Source of the DNA: Methylorubrum populi
Lineage (GTDB): Bacteria; Pseudomonadota; Alphaproteobacteria; Rhizobiales; Beijerinckiaceae
DNA length: 64,000 nucleotides
Assembly: GCA_020741775.1 (NCBI GenBank)
Contig: DYYG01000037.1
Span: 124,001-188,000, forward strand
Direction of reading: 5' to 3'
In this document: piece by piece, positions 8,058 to 15,980 of the stretch
Layout of the letters: each line of letters starts with the position of its first letter
Position numbering within the stretch: the first letter of the stretch is position 1
Position numbers and translations under genes: made by a program
The notes under the pieces: model-generated
What the model was told of the DNA's origin: nothing
The model's database searches: none
What the model saw: the letters and a program-made list of their open reading frames with translations, nothing else

Positions 8058-9005
8058 TTGCCACCCCGTCACGAGTCTTCCGGCCGCGTCTCCGACGCGG
8101 TTGCCGGCCATTGGGCCGACCGGTTCGCGCCGGCCGGGCTTCGCCCCTATCTGCGACTGGCGCGGATCGAGCGTCCCATCGGCTGGTGGCTCCTGCTGCT
8201 GCCCTGCTGGTGGTCGGCGGCGCTCGCCGCGACCGCCGCCGGGCGGCCCGGCCCGCATCTCGGCCATCTCGCCCTGTTCCTGGTCGGCGCCGTGGCGATG
8301 CGCGGCGCCGGATCGACCTATAACGACATCGCCGACCGCAAGCTCGACGCCCAGGTCGAACGCACCCGCTCGCGCCCACTCCCCTCGGGGCAGGTGAGCA
8401 CCAGGGCCGCCGCCGGGTTCCTGGTGGCGCAGGCGCTGGTTGGCCTCGCGGTGCTGCTGCAATTCAACGCGACCGCCATTCTCGTCGGCATGCTCTCGCT
8501 GGCGCCGGTGGCGATCTATCCGTTCATGAAGCGGGTGATGCCGATCCCGCAGGCGGTGCTCGGCCTCGCCTTCTCCTGGGGCGCGCTGATGGGCTGGGTC
8601 GCCGTGTTCGGCCGCGTCGATCCGCCGGCCCTGTGGCTCTATGCCGGCACGGTCGCCTGGGTCGTCGGCTACGACACGATCTACGCGGTGCAGGACATCG
8701 AGGACGACGAGATCGTCGGCATTCATTCCTCGGCGCGGCTGTTCGGGGCGCGGCTGCGCCTCGCGGTCGGGCTCTGCTACGCGGCCACCGTCACCCTGTT
8801 CGTGCCCGCGCTGATCGGCGCCGGTGCCGGTTTCTTGGGATGGCTCGGGCTGGCGCTGTTCGCCGCCCATCTCGCCCGGCAGGTCGCGACCCTCTCGGAG
8901 CGCGACGGTCTGCGCGCCCTGGCGCTGTTCCGCTCCAACCGCAATGCCGGGCTGATCCTGTTCGCCGGTCTTGCCGCCGATGCTCTGTGGCAGGGCCTGC
9001 GCTGA
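8058..9005 (+). CDS. ubiA: 4-hydroxybenzoate polyprenyltransferase
   Basis: 315-residue integral membrane enzyme that prenylates 4-hydroxybenzoate in ubiquinone synthesis. Both Mg-diphosphate motifs are present: NDIADRKLDAQVERTRSRPL (about 94-113, NDxxDxxxD) and YDTIYAVQDIEDDE (about 205-218). Hydrophobic segments fit eight to nine transmembrane helices. TTG 8058 is the only usable start: an in-frame TGA stands at 8043-8045 and no ATG or GTG occurs before the first membrane segment. The enzyme sits in the cytoplasmic membrane. No other ubi gene is close. Confidence 0.93.
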   Translation: MPPRHESSGRVSDAVAGHWADRFAPAGLRPYLRLARIERPIGWWLLLLPCWWSAALAATAAGRPGPHLGHLALFLVGAVAMRGAGSTYNDIADRKLDAQVERTRSRPLPSGQVSTRAAAGFLVAQALVGLAVLLQFNATAILVGMLSLAPVAIYPFMKRVMPIPQAVLGLAFSWGALMGWVAVFGRVDPPALWLYAGTVAWVVGYDTIYAVQDIEDDEIVGIHSSARLFGARLRLAVGLCYAATVTLFVPALIGAGAGFLGWLGLALFAAHLARQVATLSERDGLRALALFRSNRNAGLILFAGLAADALWQGLR

Positions 9006-9048
9006 GGCGCCGTAGCGACGGACCGGGCCCCGCGCCATATGCGGCCCC

Positions 9049-9249
9049 ATGACAGAGACAGATCCACACCGGCCCGCTGCGGGCCTCTCGGCCGATCCGA
9101 TCGCGGAAGGGGCTCGTGCCCGGGCTCATGAGCGTCCACGCGACGCCTGTCCCTATCCGCTGAACTCACCCGAGCGCACGGCGTGGCTCGAGGGCTATGA
9201 CGGCTCTCCCGCCGACCGGGCGCCGGACCAGCCGCTGGCCAACGGCTGA
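9049..9249 (+). CDS. Rmf/CrpP-like small protein
   Basis: 66 residues. After a variable N-terminus it shows the ribosome modulation factor/CrpP fold signature: an EGARARAHERPRDACPYPL segment followed by RTAWLEGYDG (about 45-54), matching the family pattern of Gly-Arg helix, CPY/NPY turn and WLxGW/F helix. E. coli Rmf drives 100S ribosome dimerisation in stationary phase. In alphaproteobacteria the role of these proteins is not established. It lies 43 bp downstream of ubiA on the same strand and may be read from that promoter. Confidence 0.7.
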   Translation: MTETDPHRPAAGLSADPIAEGARARAHERPRDACPYPLNSPERTAWLEGYDGSPADRAPDQPLANG

Positions 9250-9268
9250 CGACAGCCGTGACGCTGGC

Positions 9269-9769
9269 TCAGCGGCGGGCGATGATCTCGCTCTCGCCCC
9301 GGTGGATGCAGGGCCGGGCCGGGAGGCGGGCCGTCTTGCGCCGCACGAGGAAGCGGGGGCGGCGGCCGCTGAGCGCGGCATGGCGGCGGCGCTGGCGGCC
9401 CTTGCCGAGGACGAGCCGGCCGACCTGATGCGCCACCGGCACGATGGCGCCGTCCTCGCGCCGCAGCATCCGGGCGAGGCCGCCCTTGGCGCTGACATCG
9501 CGCCACAGGGCCACGATATCCTCCTCGGCGAATGGCCCGAGCTGCATCGTGACCTCGCCCTCGGCATCGACCAGCAGCAGCGAGAAGCGCTCTTCGCCGC
9601 AGGCATCGGCCGCTTCGTCGGCGAAGGCGAGGGCGACGCCGACCGGGGCCGCGCCATAGGTCGCACCGACCACCGGCAGAGGAGTGGCGAAGGTCTCGAT
9701 CCGGCCCTGGCTCGCCGCGTCCTCACCACCGGGACGGCAGTTCTGGTTCATGGTTTCGAAGGTCATCAT
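9269..9769 (-). CDS. Conserved hypothetical protein
   Basis: 166 residues, two adjacent start codons (9769, 9766). The protein begins with a short polar segment, has a central alpha-beta region (VVGATYGAAPVGVALAFADEA, FSLLLVDAEGEVTMQLGPF) and a strongly basic C-terminus (KGRQRRRHAALSGRRPRFLVRRK). The basic tail suggests interaction with RNA, DNA or ribosomes. No signal peptide or membrane segment. I cannot name a family. The gene converges on the Rmf/CrpP-like gene with 19 bp between stops. Confidence 0.65.
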   Translation of the reverse strand: MMTFETMNQNCRPGGEDAASQGRIETFATPLPVVGATYGAAPVGVALAFADEAADACGEERFSLLLVDAEGEVTMQLGPFAEEDIVALWRDVSAKGGLARMLRREDGAIVPVAHQVGRLVLGKGRQRRRHAALSGRRPRFLVRRKTARLPARPCIHRGESEIIARR

Positions 9770-9935
9770 CGGTTCGACGCCTTATCCCTAGTCGCGGTCT
9801 CTGTCGGACCCGCTGATCTGATAAGCACAGTGCCGGTCGTCTCCCCCAAGGCGCCTTAAGAGTGAGCGTTAAGCGTTGGTAGATCGAGGCCAAGTCTGCG
9901 GGTTGCTCAACGGATCCTTGCCACGATTGGTGCAA

Positions 9936-10076
9936 ATGCGGGTAACCATCGCTGCCGCAGGCGCTTGGCCGATGGCCGCCGCCCGGGCCGTCGTCCCGGC
10001 CCTCGTGGCGGCAGCGACAGGATGTGCATCGCTGCCTTCCGAAAAGCGGTGGCCACTTCTCGGAACGATGCCCTAG
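9936..10076 (+). CDS. Possible small lipoprotein
   Basis: A 46-residue frame lying in the 375-bp gap between the hypothetical gene and the phosphatase gene. It reads MRVTIAAAGAWPM, then a hydrophobic Ala/Val stretch ending AAATGCASL, which is a plausible lipobox (A-T-G-C), followed by a short polar tail. It has no clear ribosome site and no recognised family, so it may be fortuitous. The rest of 9770-10144 shows nothing else codable. Confidence 0.3.
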   Translation: MRVTIAAAGAWPMAAARAVVPALVAAATGCASLPSEKRWPLLGTMP

Positions 10077-10144
10077 AACAGGGAGGTGTCGGCGCCGCCC
10101 AGGCGGCACGAGGCCGGCTTCGCGCAGCGGCTCTCACCGGATCC

Positions 10145-10963
10145 ATGACTCAGACATCTCCTTCTCTCACGGCGCTGCGGCCCGTTCTGCACGACGTGAT
10201 GCAGGAGGCTGCCGCCCTTGCGCTGCCGTTCTTCCGCAAGGGGGAGCAGACGACCGCCCGCGTCTGGTCGAAGGCCGGCGGCTCCCCGGTGACCGAGGCC
10301 GACGTTGCCGTGGACACTTTCCTCAAGGTGCGCCTGTCGCAGGTCGAGCCGCAGGCGGCGTGGCTCTCGGAGGAGACCAGCGACGATCCGGTCCGGCTCG
10401 GCCATGACTTGGTCTGGATCGTCGATCCGATCGACGGCACCCGCGCCTTCCTGTCGGGACATCCCGATTGGTCGATCGCCGTCGCGCTGCTCCGCGGCGG
10501 CGAACCGGTCCTGGGCGCGGTGTTCGCGCCCGCCTCCGGACATTTCTACGAAGCGGTTGTGGGGCAGGGCGCCACGCTCAATGGCACGGCCATCGCCGTC
10601 TCGTCCCAGGACCGACTGGACGGGGCGCGCATCACCGGCCCGAAGCCGATGCAGGACCGGCTGCTGGCGGGCGCGGCTCGGCAGGGTCCGCGGCCATCGG
10701 TCACGGTCATCGAGCGGGTGCCGTCCCTGGCCCTGCGACTGGCGCGGGTGGCCGAAGGCCGAATCGATCTCGGCCTCGTCTCCAAGGATTCGCGGGATTG
10801 GGATATCGCGGCCGCGGACCTGATCCTGCGCGAGGCGGGCGGAACGGTCTGTGGTCTGGATGGCGGGCCGGCGCTCTATAACCGCTCGGAGCCGCGCCAC
10901 GGGGAATTGATCGCCGCGCCGCTCTCTCTGCGCGATTCCACGCTCGCGGCGCTCGAAAAATAA
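10145..10963 (+). CDS. Inositol monophosphatase-family phosphatase (CysQ type)
   Basis: 272 residues from ATG 10145. It has the lithium-sensitive metal-dependent phosphatase signatures: WLSEETSDD (metal-binding Glu), DPIDGTRAFLSG (about 99-110, DPxDGT) and WDIAAADLILREAGG (about 220-234). The order and the KAGGSPVTEADVAVD segment resemble CysQ, which hydrolyses 3'-phosphoadenosine 5'-phosphate during sulfate assimilation, but inositol-phosphate or histidinol-phosphate substrates cannot be excluded. It is a single gene whose 3' end overlaps the T tract of the convergent neighbour's terminator. Confidence 0.85.
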   Translation: MTQTSPSLTALRPVLHDVMQEAAALALPFFRKGEQTTARVWSKAGGSPVTEADVAVDTFLKVRLSQVEPQAAWLSEETSDDPVRLGHDLVWIVDPIDGTRAFLSGHPDWSIAVALLRGGEPVLGAVFAPASGHFYEAVVGQGATLNGTAIAVSSQDRLDGARITGPKPMQDRLLAGAARQGPRPSVTVIERVPSLALRLARVAEGRIDLGLVSKDSRDWDIAAADLILREAGGTVCGLDGGPALYNRSEPRHGELIAAPLSLRDSTLAALEK

Positions 10964-10990
10964 AAAGCCCCGCTCCTGAGGGCGCGGGGC
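10962..10990 (-). terminator. Intrinsic terminator of the 75-residue gene
   Basis: GCCCCGC (10967-10973) pairs with GCGGGGC (10984-10990). On the minus strand the hairpin is followed by TTTTT (10966-10962). The T tract overlaps the stop codon of the convergent phosphatase gene, a compact tail-to-tail arrangement. Confidence 0.85.
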
Positions 10991-10997
10991 CGGTTGG

Positions 10998-11225
10998 TTA
11001 GGCCGCTTCCTTCAACCGCACGGCAGCGGGAGTCATCCCCAGGCGCTCGGCCAGGTGCCAGCGCAGTTCGCGGGGGGAGTGATACTCGTAGGAAGGGTCG
11101 ATCAGGTGGCTGAGATCGGCGCGCACGCTGCGTGCGTCGGTATCGATCAAGCTGTTGACCTGGAAGGTCGCCGTGTTGGTCACGGGCGAAATGGCGCTTG
11201 CGTGGCGCCGGAACTCGAACGTCAT
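10998..11225 (-). CDS. Small conserved hypothetical protein
   Basis: 75 residues, soluble, beginning MTFEFRRHASAIS. The C-terminal half (HSPRELRWHLAERLGMTPAAVRL) looks like a small helical, possibly helix-turn-helix-like, segment. An AT-rich stretch (GTTTTTTACTTTC on the plus strand at 11226-11238) lies directly upstream, suggesting a nearby promoter. It ends at a clear terminator. No family recognised; function unknown. Confidence 0.6.
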   Translation of the reverse strand: MTFEFRRHASAISPVTNTATFQVNSLIDTDARSVRADLSHLIDPSYEYHSPRELRWHLAERLGMTPAAVRLKEAA

Positions 11226-11375
11226 TGTTTTTTACTTTCTCACCGGATACCGCGCCCTGAATCGGCGTAGCCGGTGTCGTTTCTGGTTGTTTGGTATCGG
11301 CGGTGGCGCCCGCCGCAGGATGACGGTGAGTCATCCCTGATCGGTGGGAGCCACGTTGCGTCGCGTGATGCGATG

Positions 11376-11397
11376 GGCCGGATTCCAGGATCCGGCC
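11376..11397 (-). terminator. Hairpin after the cold-shock gene
   Basis: GGCCGGAT (11376-11383) and ATCCGGCC (11390-11397) form a perfect 8-bp stem with a 6-nt loop, 8 bp past the cold-shock stop. No T run follows on the minus strand, so it may protect the 3' end or act with Rho rather than being a classical terminator. Confidence 0.45.
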
Positions 11398-11404
11398 TCC
11401 GTCC

Positions 11405-11614
11405 TTAGACCGCCTGCAGGTTGCCGGCTGCGTCCTTGCCGCTGCGCTTGTCCGTCAGAACCTCGTAGGAAACCTTCTGGCCCTCGACGAGATTGCGCAG
11501 GCCGGCGCGCTCGACAGCGGAGATATGGACGAACACGTCCTTGCCGCCGTTATCGGGCTGGATGAAGCCGTAGCCCTTGGTCTCGTTGAACCACTTAACA
11601 GTGCCAGTATCCAC
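11405..11614 (-). CDS. Cold-shock protein, CspA family
   Basis: 69 residues forming a single OB fold. RNP1 (KGYGFIQPD, about 13-21) and RNP2 (VFVHISAVE, about 27-35) are both present, giving the single-stranded RNA/DNA binding surface. Such proteins act as RNA chaperones in cold, stationary-phase or stress conditions. The start is GTG 11614, preceded by AAGGAA at the right spacing. About 250 bp without genes lie upstream, enough for the long untranslated leader usual for csp genes. Confidence 0.95.
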   Translation of the reverse strand: MDTGTVKWFNETKGYGFIQPDNGGKDVFVHISAVERAGLRNLVEGQKVSYEVLTDKRSGKDAAGNLQAV

Positions 11615-11891
11615 GAAAACTTCCTTGTCGTTCTAAAAGCCAAGCGCAAGCATCTGCTCGAAGCGAGCACGTGGCATCGTCCGCCGATGTTGCGGGGTGA
11701 CGAGCGGCATATGGGATGGCTGTTCAGCCAATCGCTTTGGCGCGCTCGTCAGAACTGTATGTAGGCCGCGGATGCGGCTTTAACAAGGCACGAACGGCCG
11801 GCGGCGCCTGCGCGTCCCGCCGCAGGGAACGCTCGGGGCGGCGCCGAGCCAGCCTCATCACCCTGTGACAAAGCAGGGGGCGAGTGCATAT

Positions 11892-12338
11892 ATGAACGTC
11901 AATCCAGGCGGTTACGCATCGCCCTCAGGCAGTGCAGTCAGGCGGTTCATGGCGGGCATCTCGGTTTCCCTCGAAGGCGCGAACATCCAGCTCTCGTTCC
12001 AGAAGGACGACCAATCGACGGCGGTGGTGATGGATGCCCGCGCCGCCCGCGCCCTGGTGCGCGCCGTCGGCCAGCTCCTGACCGCGATCGATGACGACGG
12101 GGAGGTCGATCTGCCGGAGGATAACGGCGACGAGGAGGTCGCCATGCTCGACGTGACGTCGTCGGCCATCGAGGTCGGAACCGACGAGCAGGGACAGGCC
12201 GTGGTGGCGCTTCAGGCCGGAGCACTGCCGCCCTTCCAATTGCGCCTGACCGACGAGGAGGCGCGTCACGTTGCCACCAGCCTCAGCGAGATCCTGGCTG
12301 CGCCGCGGGATGTGCGAGCCTCCCACGGCGGACATTGA
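11892..12338 (+). CDS. Conserved hypothetical acidic protein
   Basis: 148 residues from ATG 11892, which follows a GGGGGCG stretch; a GTG nine codons upstream (11865) is an alternative. The protein is acidic and soluble. It holds a beta-rich N-terminal part (ISVSLEGANIQLSF), a helix (RAARALVRAVGQLLTAID), an Asp/Glu linker (DDDGEVDLPEDNGDEE) and a second similar strand-helix module ending LTDEEARHVATSLSEILA. The two halves look like a repeated unit. No named family is recognised. It faces away from the cold-shock gene across 277 bp. Confidence 0.6.
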   Translation: MNVNPGGYASPSGSAVRRFMAGISVSLEGANIQLSFQKDDQSTAVVMDARAARALVRAVGQLLTAIDDDGEVDLPEDNGDEEVAMLDVTSSAIEVGTDEQGQAVVALQAGALPPFQLRLTDEEARHVATSLSEILAAPRDVRASHGGH

Positions 12339-12373
12339 AAGACCTGCGGCGAAGGATCTGCGGCCGGCCTCTC

Positions 12374-12411
12374 ACGACATCCGCTCGTTCCCTCTGGAGG
12401 GCGGATGTCGT
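12374..12411. terminator. Bidirectional hairpin between convergent genes
   Basis: An 11-bp perfect inverted repeat, ACGACATCCGC (12374-12384) with its complement at 12401-12411 and a 16-nt loop, stands between two genes that end toward each other. Neither side has a long T run, so its role as terminator is inferred from position and symmetry. Confidence 0.55.
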
Positions 12412-12431
12412 CGCTCCGAACGCCGCGATGC

Positions 12432-12866
12432 TCAGACCTCGGGCTTGCCGCGGCGGCGGCGATGGCGCTCCGCGCTCGGCAGCGCCTCCGGCACCAGCGT
12501 GACCGCGACCGGGTTCGGCGTGTGGTCCATGGCCGCGCCGGTATAGGCATCGACGCCCATGCCGATGACACCGCCGACCAGAACGTTGCCGGCGAAGCCC
12601 GCCGCGCCGTTGCCGACCAGCTTGGTCCGCACCGGCACCGTCTGCGGCCGGAAGCCGGGCTTGGTGAAGGTGACGTCGAACTCTTCCGAGCGGGGAATAT
12701 CGAGCGAGCACGGCGTCGTCGCACAGAAGCGCTGCGTCGTCGTGGCGACGGCGGCGCCGGGTGGCTCCGAAGTGAAGGCGATCAGTTCGGAGGTGCCCCG
12801 CGTGACGCTTCCGCAGGCGGCAACGCTCACCGCGACGAGCGCGGCGGCCAGACTTTGCTTGAACAT
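12432..12866 (-). CDS. PEGA-like lipoprotein
   Basis: 144 residues from ATG 12866. The signal peptide ends in a lipobox (VSVAACGS, Cys about residue 20), so it should be lipid-anchored. Residues about 30-75 have the PEGA-like pattern FTSEPPGAAVATTTQRFCATTPC...VTFTKPGFRP, a domain common in surface lipoproteins. A hydrophobic Gly/Val stretch (GFAGNVLVGGVIGMGVDAYTGAA) follows, and then a basic C-terminus. The family is usually annotated as translation initiation factor 2-like or hypothetical lipoprotein. Function unknown; probably envelope maintenance. Confidence 0.75.
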   Translation of the reverse strand: MFKQSLAAALVAVSVAACGSVTRGTSELIAFTSEPPGAAVATTTQRFCATTPCSLDIPRSEEFDVTFTKPGFRPQTVPVRTKLVGNGAAGFAGNVLVGGVIGMGVDAYTGAAMDHTPNPVAVTLVPEALPSAERHRRRRGKPEV

Positions 12867-13014
12867 GAATAGGATATCCCCCTGCCGCCTCTGCGTGCGG
12901 CCGGGGCAGGGTTGTCGAGACCTTGTCGTCTCAACGCAAGCGTGCGCTCTCAAGAGTTGTGGTGATAATCCGTCTCTCCGTGAGCGTGTCTCGCAAATGT
13001 AACATTCTGTCCAG

Positions 13015-13048
13015 CCCCATCTCCGGCTCTTCCGCACCGGAGATGGGG
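13015..13048 (-). terminator. Hairpin after the proline-rich gene
   Basis: A perfect 12-bp inverted repeat (CCCCATCTCCGG at 13015-13026, complement at 13037-13048, 10-nt loop) lies 7 bp past the stop of the minus-strand gene at 13056. It also lies upstream of the lipoprotein gene. No T run follows, so termination is inferred. Confidence 0.55.
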
Positions 13049-13055
13049 TCTCTTG

Positions 13056-13277
13056 TCAGAGGCGGATGCCGGGATCCGTCGGTCCGCCAGGGAGATAATC
13101 CGGCTCGGAGCCGGGTCCCTTCGGTTCGTCGATATTCGGATCGTTCACCGGGTAGGGCGTGCGCGGACCGGTCGGGCCGATATCCGGCTGATCGTCTGGC
13201 TGCGGCGGCGGGGGCAGGTCGCCGGGGATCTGGCCGCCGGGAATAGGTTCAGGGGTCGGAACGCCAGGATTGGCCAT
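13056..13277 (-). CDS. Small proline-rich hypothetical protein
   Basis: 73 residues from ATG 13277, preceded by GGAGACGG. The sequence is almost wholly Pro, Gly, Asp and Glu (for example PTPEPIPGGQIPGDLPPPPQ and PDIGPTGP), so it should be intrinsically disordered. It lacks a signal peptide and membrane segment. The good ribosome site and the terminator-like hairpin after the stop argue that it is expressed. It is divergent from the PfpI-family gene, with 175 bp between starts. Function unknown. Confidence 0.5.
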   Translation of the reverse strand: MANPGVPTPEPIPGGQIPGDLPPPPQPDDQPDIGPTGPRTPYPVNDPNIDEPKGPGSEPDYLPGGPTDPGIRL

Positions 13278-13452
13278 GGACCGTCTCCAATCTGGTTTCG
13301 GGGGGATGGCGGTCCAACACATCCCCGCCGGTCCGGTTCCGTTCTCCGTTCGTCTCGGACGCCCGATCCGGGTGCGGCCCGATGGCCGAGCGCGGAACCG
13401 GCGCCGGGACCGCCCGTTGCCCGGCAAATCCCGTTTGGAACGGAGTGACCCC

Positions 13453-14031
13453 ATGACCGATATTCGTGAAGCCAAGATCCTCATTCTCGCGACCGATGGT
13501 TTCGAGGAGAGCGAGCTGACCGTACCGCAGGCCAAGCTGAAGGAAGCCGGGGCGACGGTGACGGTGGCGAGCCCGCAATCGCGCCAGTCCAAGGGCACGA
13601 TTCGTGGTTGGGACAAGACCGATTGGGGCAAGGAGGTCGCCGTCGATCTCGACCTGGAGAGCGTGAACCCCGCCGATTACGATGCGCTGGTGCTGCCGGG
13701 CGGCCAGATCAACCCGGATAAGCTGCGGGTCGAGGCCAAGGCGATCGAGGTGATCCGCAGCTTCCTCACCTCCGGCAAGGTCGTGGCCGCGATCTGCCAC
13801 GGGCCCTGGCTGCTCATTGAGGCCGGCGCGGTCAAGGGCCGCACACTGACCTCGTTCTCCTCGATCAAGACCGATGTGATCAATGCCGGCGGCAACTGGC
13901 AGGACAAGGATGTCGTCACCGATGGCGGCATCGTCACCAGCCGCAACCCCGGCGATCTCGACGCCTTCTGCGCCAAGATCGTCGAGGAGGTGAAGGAAGG
14001 CCGCCACGAGCCCCGTCAGCTCGCCGCCTGA
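13453..14031 (+). CDS. DJ-1/PfpI-family protein (general stress type)
   Basis: 192 residues from ATG 13453. The fold is that of class I glutamine amidotransferase-like DJ-1/PfpI proteins. Seen are ILATDGFEESEL (about 12-23, conserved Glu), LVLPGGQINPDKL and the nucleophile elbow AAICHGPWLL (Cys about residue 116, with the following His). Members of this YhbO/PfpI branch are reported as deglycases, chaperones or proteases in stress. The exact activity is debated. The gene ends at a strong terminator and appears monocistronic. Confidence 0.9.
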   Translation: MTDIREAKILILATDGFEESELTVPQAKLKEAGATVTVASPQSRQSKGTIRGWDKTDWGKEVAVDLDLESVNPADYDALVLPGGQINPDKLRVEAKAIEVIRSFLTSGKVVAAICHGPWLLIEAGAVKGRTLTSFSSIKTDVINAGGNWQDKDVVTDGGIVTSRNPGDLDAFCAKIVEEVKEGRHEPRQLAA

Positions 14032-14052
14032 TCCGTTCGAGCGAAACGAAAG

Positions 14053-14084
14053 AGGCCGTCAGCCCGGAGCTGGCGGCCTTTTTT
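14053..14084 (+). terminator. Intrinsic terminator after the PfpI gene
   Basis: AGGCCGTCAGC (14053-14063) pairs with GCTGGCGGCCT (14069-14079), with one G-T pair, and a run of six T follows at 14079-14084. This is a classical plus-strand Rho-independent terminator 21 bp past the stop. Confidence 0.92.
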
Positions 14085-14099
14085 ATGAGCGATCAGGTT

Positions 14100-14417
14100 T
14101 CAGCGGGCCGATGCTTCGCGCTTGGCGACGGCCTTCTGCAGCTTCGGCCGCTCGGTCGAGGCGCCGGCCATCAGCTTGGCGAGATGCTGCTGATCGAGCC
14201 CCCCGCCGAGGCTCGCCGGCACGATGGCCGCTTCCGCGGCCGATTGCTCCGACCTGCGAGGGGCGAGGGAGCCGGTGGTGGCCGGGTCGGCGAGGGCAGC
14301 GACCGGCAGGGCGGAGGCCGCCGGCTCGCGCTGCACCCGCATCGCCCAATGGGCCGCAGTCGACAGCACCGCGATGGCCAGGATCGCCTTGATGCCGCTG
14401 GTCAGAAAACGACGCAT
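14100..14417 (-). CDS. Small membrane-anchored hypothetical protein
   Basis: 105 residues. MRRFLTSGIKAILAIAVLST is a basic N-terminus followed by a hydrophobic helix, either a signal anchor or an uncleaved signal peptide. The rest is a polar Ala/Ser/Pro-rich tail (PATTGSLAPRRSEQSAAEAA) with a basic C-terminus (KLQKAVAKREASAR). No motif of known function. It lies downstream of the terC-like gene but is separated by 144 bp on the same strand. Confidence 0.55.
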   Translation of the reverse strand: MRRFLTSGIKAILAIAVLSTAAHWAMRVQREPAASALPVAALADPATTGSLAPRRSEQSAAEAAIVPASLGGGLDQQHLAKLMAGASTERPKLQKAVAKREASAR

Positions 14418-14561
14418 GGACAGGCTCGGAAAACGCAGGGAACGCGACCGGTTCCCCGGCCTGACCTCAAGTTCGCACAGGATCGTGAATGAACCGCTCC
14501 CGATCTCACGGATGCGCCGTGCCGGATCGGGAACGGTGCAGTGGCACCGTTCCGGCCGAGG

Positions 14562-15611
14562 TCAGACCCGATGCGCGACCTCCGCGCGGGGCTTCTCGTG
14601 ATCGGCCTCCGTGGCGCCGCGGGTGCGCCACAGACTGTAGACGATGCCGAGGGTCAGCAGCACCAGCGTGACGACGAGGGAGACCCACGGCGGCAGATGG
14701 ACGAGTTCCAGCGTATCGGCCACCACGATCTTGGCGCCGATGAACAGCAGGATGAAGGCGAGGGCCGTCTTCAGATAGGCGAAGCGGTCCACCATCGCGG
14801 CGAGCGCGAAATAGAGGGCGCGCAGGCCGAGAATCGCGAAGATGTTCGAGGTGTAGACGATGAACGGATCGGTGGTGATGGCGAAGATCGCCGGCACGCT
14901 ATCGACCGCGAAGATCACGTCCGCGATGTTGACCAGCACCAGAGCCACCGCCAGCGGCGTCAGCCAGCGCACCATCTTCCCGGTCTTCGGGTCGGGCTTG
15001 CGGACGATGAAGTGCTGGCCCTCCGGCTTCTCGGTGACGCGCACCCACTTCTTCAGCAGGCGCATGGAGGCGCTGTTCTGGATGTCCTGCTCGCCCTCGT
15101 CCTTCGAGACCAGCATCTTGATGCCGACATAGATCAGGAAGACGGCGAACAGCGACAGGACCCAATGGGCTTGGCTCACCAGGGCGGAGCCGAGGCCGAT
15201 CATCAGGCCGCGCAGCAGCACGGCGGCGAGGATGCCCCAGACCAGCACCCGGTGCTGGGCTGCCCGCGGCACGCCGAGGGAGGTGAGGATCACCGCGATC
15301 ACGAAGACGTTGTCCATCGACAGCGACTTCTCGATCACGAGGCCGGTGACATATTCCTGGGCCGGATCGGCCCCGAGCATCCACCAGATCCAGCCGCCGA
15401 AGACGAGGCCGAGGGTGAAATAGAAGGCGGTGAGGAGCAGGCTCTCCTTCACGCCGATCTCATGCTCCTTGTCCCGGTGGAGCAGGCCGAGATCGAAGGC
15501 GAGCAGCGTGGCCACCAGGGCGTGGAAGCCGAGCCACATCCAGACGGGCTTGCCGAGCCACTCGTAGCCGAGCCCTTGGCTCAGCCCTTGGGTGAACATG
15601 TCCATAATCAT
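14562..15611 (-). CDS. TerC-family integral membrane protein
   Basis: 349 residues with eight or nine hydrophobic helices. The conserved TerC motifs are present: EKSLSMDNVFVIAVI (about 93-107), where acidic and Asn residues sit inside a helix, and NIADVIFAVDSVPAIFAIT (about 226-244). The TerC/Alx group exports Mn(II) or supports metal handling during secretion; tellurite resistance is the historic name. The start cluster ATG ATT ATG at 15611 has a weak ribosome site. A structured leader with a terminator-like hairpin lies upstream, consistent with the RNA-level control often seen for this family. Confidence 0.9.
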   Translation of the reverse strand: MIMDMFTQGLSQGLGYEWLGKPVWMWLGFHALVATLLAFDLGLLHRDKEHEIGVKESLLLTAFYFTLGLVFGGWIWWMLGADPAQEYVTGLVIEKSLSMDNVFVIAVILTSLGVPRAAQHRVLVWGILAAVLLRGLMIGLGSALVSQAHWVLSLFAVFLIYVGIKMLVSKDEGEQDIQNSASMRLLKKWVRVTEKPEGQHFIVRKPDPKTGKMVRWLTPLAVALVLVNIADVIFAVDSVPAIFAITTDPFIVYTSNIFAILGLRALYFALAAMVDRFAYLKTALAFILLFIGAKIVVADTLELVHLPPWVSLVVTLVLLTLGIVYSLWRTRGATEADHEKPRAEVAHRV

Positions 15612-15731
15612 CGCGCGGACCGGATGCTTCTGTGGAGGAAAGCATCGACTCCGACATCGCGGACGCGTCTTCCGTATCCCTCACCGACAGCCCACCGCCT
15701 CTGGCGGGGAAAAGCTCCCGCGCTGCGGGAG
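15612..15731 (-). promoter_or_regulatory. Structured leader of the terC-like gene, possible attenuator
   Basis: On the minus strand, CTCCCGC-AGC-GCGGGAG (15731-15715) is followed by CTTTT, an intrinsic-terminator shape, then by a second small hairpin CCGCC-AGA-GGCGG (15707-15695) about 100 nt before the start codon. No minus-strand gene lies upstream that would need a terminator, so attenuation of the terC-like gene is a reasonable reading. The yybP-ykoY Mn riboswitch often precedes terC/alx genes, but I cannot match its GGGGAGUAGC core here. The rest of the gap (15732-15980) shows no coding sequence. Confidence 0.4.
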
Positions 15732-15980
15732 TGTCGTGAGCGATCCGGTTCGCGTTCCGCCAGAGGGGCCCGCAGCCGATGCGGCGGAGTTAGAGGCCCG
15801 ATCGCGTCGAATCAAGGGCAGCGCGATTTTCATCCGGCGGCTCACCCGGAAAAGTGAACCGCCGCTCACCCGTCCGGGGCAGAGACGCTGACGTCGGGGG
15901 CCGCCATGGATCTCACTCCAATCGCATTCCGATCTCATCCTGCTTGACAGCGGAGGCATCTCGGGGCCCTCCCGCAGACC

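Noticed and set aside
13249..14007. 252-residue minus-strand frame
   Set aside because: It is antisense to the DJ-1/PfpI gene, which has intact active-site motifs and a terminator.
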